From: an uncultured Sinobacteraceae bacterium | GTDB taxonomy: Bacteria; Pseudomonadota; Gammaproteobacteria; Nevskiales; Nevskiaceae | DNA: 64,000 nucleotides | NCBI GenBank assembly: GCA_903822975.1 | Contig: CAIJRD010000002.1 | Coordinates: forward strand, 496,001-560,000 | Reading direction: 5' to 3' | Shown: piece after piece, positions 57,467 through 64,000 of the stretch | Numbering within the stretch: the stretch's first letter is position 1 | Layout: each line of letters starts with the position of its first letter | Translations under genes and position numbers: made by a program | The notes under the pieces: model-generated | The model's database searches: none | Told to the model about the DNA's origin: nothing | The model's input: only the letters and a program-made list of their open reading frames with translations

Positions 57467-58297
57467 ATGTCCGAGCAGGATCTGCGCGCGATGCAGGCGG
57501 CCACGCCAGGCAGCATTGCGCCCGGCACACGCTTGCACGGTCTCACGGCCGAGCAGCTCACTGCCCACGGACTTTCGGTGATCGAAGGACGCTGCATTCA
57601 GGGGCCGCTGCTGTACGAGCGCCCCACCATCGCTTTCGACCCGCGCAGAATCAAAAACTCCAAGCTTGGTGCCTTCACTTACATCAACGGTTACGCCTCC
57701 GGCAGCTTGTACAGCTGCGAGGTCGGGCGCTATTGCTCGATCGGCGAGGAGGTCATGCTCGGCGCACCGGAGCATCCGGTCGACTGGCTGTCCACGCATC
57801 CCTTTGCATTCACGCGACGCGAATACCTGCCGAAGTTCTACCGGCTGCCGGAGTTCGAACGACTCGCACCCGATGGCACGGAACCGACGCCGTTCCTGCA
57901 GCCGGCAAAGACGACATTTGGCCATGATGTCTGGGTCGGTGCCGGCGCCTTCGTCAAGCGCGGCGTTCACGTCGGCGACGGCGCCATCATCGCGGCGCGT
58001 GCGGTGGTTACTCGCGATGTGCCGCCGTATGCCATCGTCGCGGGACTGCCTGCAAAAGTCCTGCGACTGCGCTTCTCCGAGTCCCACGTCGAGCGCCTGC
58101 TGAAACTGCAGTGGTGGCGCTATGACCTGGCGCCGCACAAGCGCGAGGTCGATTTCGCCAAGATCGAATCCACGCTCGATCTGCTCGAACAGCGCGCGGC
58201 CGACGGCAGCCTGCAGTTGCTTGAGCCGGAAGCCTATCGCGTCACCCAAACCAATGGCCGTTTCGATCTGGAACGGTTGCCCGCTCCGCTTTACTAA
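57467..58297 (+). CDS. CatB/Vat-like left-handed beta-helix acetyltransferase
   Basis: 276 residues from ATG 57467; a GTG at 57419 is an upstream alternative. Hexapeptide repeats ([45 protein letters not shown]) form the beta-helix. [15 protein letters not shown] carries the catalytic histidine region of xenobiotic acyltransferases, and [12 protein letters not shown] is the usual end of the coil. It transfers an acyl group from acyl-CoA (or ACP) to a hydroxyl or amine. Next to a free-standing ACP gene, so an ACP-bound product or donor is plausible. Confidence 0.85.
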   Translation: MSEQDLRAMQAATPGSIAPGTRLHGLTAEQLTAHGLSVIEGRCIQGPLLYERPTIAFDPRRIKNSKLGAFTYINGYASGSLYSCEVGRYCSIGEEVMLGAPEHPVDWLSTHPFAFTRREYLPKFYRLPEFERLAPDGTEPTPFLQPAKTTFGHDVWVGAGAFVKRGVHVGDGAIIAARAVVTRDVPPYAIVAGLPAKVLRLRFSESHVERLLKLQWWRYDLAPHKREVDFAKIESTLDLLEQRAADGSLQLLEPEAYRVTQTNGRFDLERLPAPLY

Positions 58298-58317
58298 AAC
58301 CGCTGAATAAAAAAGTC

Positions 58318-58599
58318 ATGTCTGCCAATCAGGAAGTCATCGTTGCGCAATTGAAGGTTCTGTTGAAGGACTTCACCCAGGACTGGGATCACGAATTCGA
58401 AGGCGAGATGGATCGCAGCACCAAGCTGCTCGGTGATCTCGGCTTCGAGTCGATCGACATCATTCAATTGGTCGTCGCCATCGAAGAAGACATCAGCAAG
58501 AAGAAAGTGCCGTTCGATCAGCTGCTGATGAAAGACGGCCGTTATGTCGATGACTTGTCGATCGGCCAGATCGCGGACTTCCTCGTCGAGCGCATGTAA
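58318..58599 (+). CDS. Discrete acyl carrier protein
   Basis: 93 residues with the phosphopantetheine serine Ser45 in LGDLGFESIDIIQLV. Unlike the five ACPs of PKS1 (GIDSIKR) it is of the FES-type used in fatty-acid-like or specialised lipid pathways. It is 20 bp after the acetyltransferase and can be loaded by the PPTase of PKS2. It may receive the finished chain or carry a separate unit. Confidence 0.93.
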   Translation: MSANQEVIVAQLKVLLKDFTQDWDHEFEGEMDRSTKLLGDLGFESIDIIQLVVAIEEDISKKKVPFDQLLMKDGRYVDDLSIGQIADFLVERM

Positions 58600-58751
58600 G
58601 CCTTCGAGGTGACGCTTCGCGTCCGCCTCCCGCGTCTTCGCACCGCAACATTAGCCCCAGATAATTCGGCCAGAGTCGCAACACCACGGCATATGCGTCG
58701 CCGATGGTTGTTGCGACGCGATAACACGAACGATGTTCAGGGACTATTGCC

Positions 58752-59615
58752 ATGGATCGGCCTACGCCTAAGGCGCGCGGCGGCACGCCCGACCAGCTCA
58801 CCGCACATACGCGTGACGTCGTCACGCACTACACCGCGCGCCACGCGTTTCGCGAAGACCTGTTCGGCCGGCAACCTTTCGCGAATTACGGCTACTGGCC
58901 CAGCCCCGATCTCAGCTTCGAACAGGCCGGTGAACGGCTGACCGCGCTGGTGGCCGAAGCTGCGGGCGTCGGCAGCGGCGACCAGGTTCTCGACGTCGGC
59001 TGCGGTTACGGCGCCAACGCCGTCTGCTACGCGCGCAGCTACGCGCCGGCGCGGATCGTCGGCATCGACATCACCGAACTTCGGATCACCGAGGGTCGCC
59101 GCTACGTTAGCGAACAGGGATTCGACCGCCTGATCGACCTGCAGCTCGGCGATGCCACGCGAATGAACTTTGGCGATGGCGAGTTCGATCGCATCCTCGC
59201 AGTCGAATGCGCGTTTCACTTCGATACGCGGCGACAGTTTCTCGATGAAGCCGCACGCGTGCTGCGCAGCGGCGGTACGCTGGCGCTGACCGATCTGATT
59301 CCGTGCATCGGCGTCGATCCGCAAAACTACATGAACGGCTATCGGGCCTCCGCCTCCGGTGTGTGTCTCGATATCGCTGCGAATGCCTATAACGCCACGA
59401 CCTACACCGAGTATCTGCAGGCGGCAGGATTCGTCGACATACGGATTGATTCCATTGTCGACAAGACGCGCCGACCGTTCGCACAAGCGCTGCGCCGCCT
59501 CGCAATCAGCAGTGCCCCTGCGCGCGCGACTGCCCTGCTGCGTGTCGCCGAGCGCATCGAACGCTGTTGCGAGGCCGGCGAGGACTACGTGTTGGTGGTC
59601 GCGCGAAAGGCTTAA
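58752..59615 (+). CDS. SAM-dependent methyltransferase (UbiE/tocopherol-methyltransferase-like)
   Basis: 287 residues. SAM motif QVLDVGCGYGANA, acidic residue in IVGIDITELRI, ILAVECAFHFDTRRQFLDEA and LRSGGTLALTDLIP. The N-terminal NYGYWP is seen in small-molecule O/C-methyltransferases that bind lipids or quinones. Co-directional with the ACP, 152 bp away; likely the last plus-strand gene of the locus. Confidence 0.87.
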   Translation: MDRPTPKARGGTPDQLTAHTRDVVTHYTARHAFREDLFGRQPFANYGYWPSPDLSFEQAGERLTALVAEAAGVGSGDQVLDVGCGYGANAVCYARSYAPARIVGIDITELRITEGRRYVSEQGFDRLIDLQLGDATRMNFGDGEFDRILAVECAFHFDTRRQFLDEAARVLRSGGTLALTDLIPCIGVDPQNYMNGYRASASGVCLDIAANAYNATTYTEYLQAAGFVDIRIDSIVDKTRRPFAQALRRLAISSAPARATALLRVAERIERCCEAGEDYVLVVARKA

Positions 59616-59712
59616 CGCCCGCGGCGGTTCACAGGCTTCAGCGCAAATTTCAGTGCCACGGCATCGCCCGTATCACTGAAGCCAGGCAGCTCGGCGACGG
59701 CGATCAGAACGA

Positions 59713-59750
59713 CGTCTCAAGCTCACAGCTTCGTCTCAAGCTCACAGCTT
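59713..59750. repeat. Exact 19-bp direct repeat, two copies
   Basis: The unit CGTCTCAAGCTCACAGCTT occurs at 59713-59731 and again at 59732-59750, between the convergent methyltransferase and CoA-transferase genes. No coding role. Confidence 0.92.
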
Positions 59751-59814
59751 CGATTGCGTCGACACCGATGCATCGCGCCCGCTCGCGAACGCAAGCTCGG
59801 ACGCAGAGCGCGCC

Positions 59815-62127
59815 TCAGGACATCTCGTAGGCCGTACCGATGGAATCGAGACTCAGGTCCGGCAACCGATCGGCGGCGAACAGCTCGGCGTTGTGCTCGC
59901 CGAGCTTGGGCCCGCGACCACGCCAAGCCGATTCGCCGGCCGGCAGTCGGAACGGCAAACCCGGGAAGCGACCGTCCGGCGTTTCCAGAATCCATTGACG
60001 CGCCGCCAGGTGCGGATCTGCGGCGATGTCGGCGCTGCTCTGCACGACGCCGGCGGCAATGCCCTGCGCCTGCAGTGCGCGCATCGCCGCGTAAGCATCC
60101 TGCGTGCGGGTCCACGTGCCGATCGCGGCATCGATGGCATCGTGCTGCGCGCGTCGCGCGGCAAGGTCGAGGTCCGCCATCGTCTCGGTACCGATCAATT
60201 TGGCGAGCTGCTGCCACTCGCCGTCGCTGCGGATAGTCAGCGTCAACCAGCGATCCTCGCCGGCGCAGGCGTAGCAGCCCTGCGGTGCAAACTGCGCATG
60301 GCGATTGCCCAGCACCGGCGGCGTGCCTTCGAGCGAGGCACGCAGGAAATGCTCGCCGATATACCAGGCGCAGCCTTCGAGTTCTGAGAAGTCGATCAGC
60401 TGGCCTTCGCCGGTGAGGTTGCGATGCCACAGCGCCGATAGCAGTGCGCCGGCGCCGAGGATGCTGTTGAGCACGTCCATTTCGCGCACGCGATAGCGTG
60501 GGCTGGCGTTGTCGTACGCCGTCAGCGACTGGATGCCGCTGAGGGCTTCCAGATTGGCACCGTAGCCGGCGTAATTGCGGCGCGGACCATCGGCCCCGAA
60601 GCCGGACATCGAAAGCATGATGATGTCGGGCTTCAAGGCACGCACCTGCTCGTAGCTCAGTCCCTTGCGCGCCATCACACCCGGTCGCGAATTTTCGATC
60701 AGCACGTCTGCGCCGCGAATCAGTTCGCGCGCGGCTTCAAGTTGTGCAGGATCTTTCAGGTCCAGCGCCGCAGCCTTCTTGCCACGATGCAGGTTCCAGA
60801 AGCGTGGATGCTGATTGATCAGTTTCTTGTAGCCGCCGCGCGAACTATCCAGCCGCTTCGGATATTCGATCTTGAAGACGTCGGCACCGAAATCAGCCAG
60901 CACACGCGTTGCATGCGGCCCTGCCCAGTCGTGCGTGAAGTCGACCACTTTGAGCCCAGCCAGCGGCGCACGACGCGGCAGCGATGGCGCGTCGGTTTTC
61001 GCCGCAATCGCGGGCAGGCGCGGTGTGACAGCCCGCACGACCTCGCGTGCCGGCTGGGGGCTCGACGGTGCCGGCAGATCGCGCCACGGCACCGAGGCGC
61101 CACGGAACGGCGCGCCCGGCATGCGGCCAATGCGGCCATCCGGCATCGGCACTTCGACGAAGAACTTTCTCGCTTCCAGCTGCACGTCGGCAAGCGCTTC
61201 CGGAACCGTAGCAACAAAACCCCAGGCGAGACCGGCGGCCTGGCCGCGCTCGAACAGCTCGCGTTTGTTTTGTGTTGCGAGCCAGGGCTTCAGCAGCGAT
61301 TCGAACTCGGCGCGCTTGGCGATGCGCTCGCGCATGTGCGCGAACTCCGGCGACAACAAGCGCGGCTCTTCGAAGAACTCGGCAGCCTTGAGCCAGTTGC
61401 GCACCGGTCCGCCGATCAAGGCCAAGGTGCCATCCTTGGTCGGATAGGTTCGCCAGGGCACCAGGCCATGGTTGTCGTTGTTGCGGCGCGCAACCTTGTT
61501 CAGATGCAGGCAGTCGGCCATCGCGGTTTCGTAATTTTCGATCGCGGATTCCTGTATCGACAGATCGACCGTTTCGCCGACGCCGTCGCGCGCGGCGCGC
61601 AGCAGCGCGATCAGGCAGCCAACATAGGCATTGAGTCCGGCGGTAACCTGCGCCACCTTCGGCTGCGCGTTGAGCGGCGCGCGCGCGCCATCGCCGGTGC
61701 TGTGCATGAGCCCGGACATCGCATAAGAGGTGATGTCGCTGGCCTGGAAGTCGCGATACGGGCCCTGCGTTCCGAACGGCGTGATCTGGCAATAGATCAG
61801 CTGCGGCCAGCGCGCACGCAGCGCGACTTCATCGAAGCCGTAAGCCGCGAGTGCGTCGACACCCCAGGCGTCGACCACGATGTCGCAGGCGCTGAGCAGC
61901 GCTTCGAGTTCGGCCCGCGCTGCATCGGCATCCGCACTCAGCAACAGTTCGCGCTTGCCGGTGTTAAACCAGGCATGCTCTTCCGGCGTCATCGATCCTG
62001 TGGTCGTCTCGGTCGGCCGCAGCAGGCGATCGACCTGCGCGCCGAGACCTGCAAAGATCTTCGTGCAATAGGCGCCGGCAACGCCCTCTCCGAGTTCCAG
62101 TACCTTGAGCTGGGCGATGCTTTTCAT
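59815..62127 (-). CDS. Fused double class-III (CaiB/BaiF) CoA-transferase
   Basis: 770 residues from ATG 62127, about twice a normal CaiB protein. The first unit (residues 1-about 380) starts KVLELGEGVAGAYCTKIFAGLGA. The second (about 395-770) starts GLKVVDFTHDWAGPHATRVLADFGA. Each half has its own VDLSIQES or IDFSELEG segment around the usual catalytic aspartate position; by eye both show Glu there, so activity needs checking. The family moves CoA between acids or racemises acyl-CoA. Minus strand with the sulfotransferase. Confidence 0.88.
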   Translation of the reverse strand: MKSIAQLKVLELGEGVAGAYCTKIFAGLGAQVDRLLRPTETTTGSMTPEEHAWFNTGKRELLLSADADAARAELEALLSACDIVVDAWGVDALAAYGFDEVALRARWPQLIYCQITPFGTQGPYRDFQASDITSYAMSGLMHSTGDGARAPLNAQPKVAQVTAGLNAYVGCLIALLRAARDGVGETVDLSIQESAIENYETAMADCLHLNKVARRNNDNHGLVPWRTYPTKDGTLALIGGPVRNWLKAAEFFEEPRLLSPEFAHMRERIAKRAEFESLLKPWLATQNKRELFERGQAAGLAWGFVATVPEALADVQLEARKFFVEVPMPDGRIGRMPGAPFRGASVPWRDLPAPSSPQPAREVVRAVTPRLPAIAAKTDAPSLPRRAPLAGLKVVDFTHDWAGPHATRVLADFGADVFKIEYPKRLDSSRGGYKKLINQHPRFWNLHRGKKAAALDLKDPAQLEAARELIRGADVLIENSRPGVMARKGLSYEQVRALKPDIIMLSMSGFGADGPRRNYAGYGANLEALSGIQSLTAYDNASPRYRVREMDVLNSILGAGALLSALWHRNLTGEGQLIDFSELEGCAWYIGEHFLRASLEGTPPVLGNRHAQFAPQGCYACAGEDRWLTLTIRSDGEWQQLAKLIGTETMADLDLAARRAQHDAIDAAIGTWTRTQDAYAAMRALQAQGIAAGVVQSSADIAADPHLAARQWILETPDGRFPGLPFRLPAGESAWRGRGPKLGEHNAELFAADRLPDLSLDSIGTAYEMS

Positions 62128-62185
62128 GATTTGACGATGTCCGCTTGATGTGCGATTCCGTTCGCTGACCTGCGAAACGATGGAT

Positions 62186-63094
62186 CTACGAGTAACCGAA
62201 CCGGGCTGCGAGCTCGCGCACGTCCGAGGCAAAGCCGCTACGGTCGGGCTTCCACGGCAGTGCGGCCGCGAGACTCGGCGCGGCGACGGCGTGGCGACGA
62301 TAGCGTTTGTCGTCCATCTGATACGCCTCAGCTTCGAGCCCCATCGGCGCGAGTGTCGGACCCACCTGCAGGTACGACCAGTGCTTGTAGTCGCGCATGG
62401 CTGACCGTTCTGCCGCACCACAGCGCAGGCCCAGCCACTGGCAGATGCGCGTGAGTGCGGCGTCCGCATCCGTCTCCATCGCTTCGATGGGCAGCTGCAG
62501 ACTGAGAGCGGCGCCGTGGGCAGCACAGGCGCGAAGGATGTTGTGATTCGCGCGCAGCCAGGGAATCTGCGGATCGATCTGCGCCGGCTTGAAGCTGTGA
62601 TCCTTGTAGTCGGTCGGCACGAACTGGCGTTCCTTCAGTGCCGGCGCGAACAACGCGCCCTGCGCATGCGGGTGCCGTGTCAGGTGCAAGTAGCGCGCCA
62701 TGGGTGCGGCGGCGGCACAGCGCTGCAGGTCCACCGGTCGCAAGGGCGACTGCGTGTCGGCGATCAGCAGCAGCCGGTCGCCGGCCCAGGCTTGCAACTG
62801 TTTCAGTAGCGCCGCGGCATCCGCTTGCGGATTCGCTTCGAGCCAGTCGTGTGCCTTGGCTACGCTGACATCGTCCTGCGCGCCGTGCGCCAGCTGCGCA
62901 ATCGCGCGCAGCAGGCCGTCGAGCAACAGTCCATGACTGAATCCGGCGATTTCGAGCAGTTCGCCGACGTTGTCGCCAATGAACAGATTGAGTTCGGGCA
63001 GCGCACAGATCTGCGGATGCCCGCCGAGCATCGCCAGCAGGCGCGAGCCACCGCAATACGGCGCCGAGAAAATGAAAACCGGTGCGGGACTCAC
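62186..63094 (-). CDS. Sulfotransferase family protein
   Basis: 302 residues from GTG 63094, which overlaps the stop of the upstream gene (GTGA). The N-terminal PAPS-binding region FIFSAPYCGGSRLLAML corresponds to the SxPRSGSS loop, somewhat degenerate. LPELNLFIGDN and RYLHLTRHPHAQGAL (3'-phosphate binding, RHP) follow. It would place a sulfate on a hydroxyl, or by analogy activate a beta-hydroxyl. The acceptor is unknown; PKS product is an attractive but unproven candidate. Confidence 0.85.
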   Translation of the reverse strand: MSPAPVFIFSAPYCGGSRLLAMLGGHPQICALPELNLFIGDNVGELLEIAGFSHGLLLDGLLRAIAQLAHGAQDDVSVAKAHDWLEANPQADAAALLKQLQAWAGDRLLLIADTQSPLRPVDLQRCAAAAPMARYLHLTRHPHAQGALFAPALKERQFVPTDYKDHSFKPAQIDPQIPWLRANHNILRACAAHGAALSLQLPIEAMETDADAALTRICQWLGLRCGAAERSAMRDYKHWSYLQVGPTLAPMGLEAEAYQMDDKRYRRHAVAAPSLAAALPWKPDRSGFASDVRELAARFGYS

Positions 63095-64000
63095 GCGAGT
63101 GCAGTTCCCGGTGGTGCGGCCGGCGTCGAGGTCGGTGTCGCGGTCGGCGTCGAGTTTGCTTGGCCGAACGCCTTGTTGCCGAGCCAGACTTCGCAGCCGC
63201 CGCGCGGATTCGGCACGTACTGCCACTTGCCGTCACGTTTCACTGCGACGTCCGGTCCATAGGGATTGGCGGTTGCGACGAACAGTCCGTGCGGCGTCGA
63301 GGTCAGCGTGCGCGCACCCCAGTTGTAAGGGTTGTTGAAGCCGGTACGCGTCACCGGCAGCCAGTGCACGCCATCGGCGGTGCGCCACAGCTCGAAGCCG
63401 CCGTAGCGCTGCACCAGCTTCTCCATGCTCCAGCGTTTGATCAGCGCGATCACATCGTCGGGCCAGGCCTGATTCGGCACGTACGGCAGCAGATTCGCCC
63501 AGCAGAACGTGCCAGCGTACAGGTGGCCATCGTGCTCGCACATGCGCCAGACATAGCCGTTGAACATGTTGTCAAAACCGCAGGAATAGCCGGATAGCGG
63601 ATATTTCAGGCCTTGCGGCGTCATCCGCGCCTCGCCCATGACGATGTCCCAGCTATCGTCCGGCCAGACGCGCAACAGTTCGGTGGCCGCCGGGCCAACG
63701 CCGGCCGCGCGGTGATAACCCCCGTTGAGCACGCCGCTGCCGATATAGAGCGCACCGTTGAACACGCACAGACTGCCACCGACTTCGTTGAACGGTCCGC
63801 GGAACGCACCCTGCTCCAGCACGCGCGTCCATTGATAAGGCGGCTTGCCGCCGCGCGTCTTCCACAGCTCGAAGCCTTTGACGTTGACCGTGGCCGCGTA
63901 CAGATGGTCGTTGAATTCGGCCATCTCGAACACCGTCATATTGCCGGGGTTGCCGAAGCCGGAGGCACTGGTGGCCTTCCAGCTGTCGCTGCGCAGATCG
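63091..64000 (-). CDS. Beta-propeller-like repeat protein, N terminus outside the window
   Basis: About 303 residues are visible; the frame stays open through the right edge. Repeated blade-like units occur: HLYAATVNVKGFELWKTRGG, LYIGSGVLNGGYHRAAG, HLYAGTFCWANLLPY and GGFELWRTADGVHWLPV, then GLFVATANPYGPDV. The recurring GFELW(K/R)T suggests a propeller or Kelch/sialidase-like fold. The last 25 residues are Pro/Thr-rich and disordered. No catalytic motif recognised. It overlaps the sulfotransferase start by four bases, so it belongs to the same operon. Confidence 0.75.
   Translation of the reverse strand, partial: DLRSDSWKATSASGFGNPGNMTVFEMAEFNDHLYAATVNVKGFELWKTRGGKPPYQWTRVLEQGAFRGPFNEVGGSLCVFNGALYIGSGVLNGGYHRAAGVGPAATELLRVWPDDSWDIVMGEARMTPQGLKYPLSGYSCGFDNMFNGYVWRMCEHDGHLYAGTFCWANLLPYVPNQAWPDDVIALIKRWSMEKLVQRYGGFELWRTADGVHWLPVTRTGFNNPYNWGARTLTSTPHGLFVATANPYGPDVAVKRDGKWQYVPNPRGGCEVWLGNKAFGQANSTPTATPTSTPAAPPGTALA

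Noticed and set aside
60742..62148. 468-codon plus-strand ORF opposite the CoA-transferase gene
   Set aside because: Composition is typical of antisense shadow ORFs and the minus strand has two recognisable CaiB units.
1..64000. tRNA, rRNA, insertion sequence or prophage genes
   Set aside because: Read through for tRNA-like cloverleafs, transposase or integrase motifs and terminal inverted repeats; none found that I could support.

Overview
The window is high-GC chromosomal DNA from a gammaproteobacterium. The best anchor is the minus-strand block from 9.3 to 25.9 kb, read in transcription order: leuC - two hotdog thioesterases - leuD - methyltransferase - NTF2-like gene - leuB - asd - fimV - truA - trpF - trpB - trpA - accD - folC - SPOR/dedD. 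This is the Pseudomonas/Xanthomonas gene order, including the LysR gene beside leuC and the methyltransferase between leuD and leuB. trpB and trpA between trpF and accD favour the Xanthomonadales/Nevskiales side. Genus cannot be read from this sequence.

Layout. 1-9 kb holds lipid and small-molecule genes: the truncated start of a high-molecular-weight FabG reductase, small membrane-anchored proteins of unknown role, an APH-fold kinase, an SDR, an alpha/beta hydrolase, an NRAMP-type transporter and an acyl-CoA ligase. 9.3-27.9 kb is the conserved amino-acid, fatty-acid and folate block plus LysR and a hydrolase. 28.0-29.45 kb is a visibly AT-richer island of two integron gene cassettes with one complete attC site and the start of a second, and no integrase in the window. 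29.5-39.9 kb holds Gfa-like, methyltransferase, GST, EamA, DUF1993 and YaeQ proteins, aroC and prmB, then SCO1 - psd - moxR, then a PAP2 phosphatase.

40.2-64 kb is the most unusual region. It is a lipid/polyketide locus around two giant genes. PKS1 (3186 aa) reads: two FMN-type (PfaD/NMO) enoyl-reductase-like units, KS, AT, five tandem ACPs, KR, DH. PKS2 (1647 aa) reads: KS, AT, DH, 4'-phosphopantetheinyl transferase. Together they hold nearly all functions of a polyunsaturated-fatty-acid (Pfa) synthase in two polypeptides, except that the second KS is catalytically intact instead of a chain-length factor. Upstream and co-directional is an alkaline-phosphatase-superfamily protein with a possible leader ORF. 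Downstream are a second protein of that superfamily, a left-handed beta-helix acyltransferase, a discrete ACP and a SAM methyltransferase. A convergent minus-strand group holds a beta-propeller-like protein (cut by the window end), a sulfotransferase and a fused double class-III CoA-transferase.

The simplest reading is an iterative synthase making a long, partly reduced or unsaturated acyl chain. The chain is held on ACP, may pass to the discrete ACP, and is then acylated, methylated, possibly sulfated, and acted on by the two phosphatase/sulfatase-fold hydrolases. The product cannot be deduced from sequence. Short 11-12 bp tandem arrays recur at three non-coding or gene-end places.
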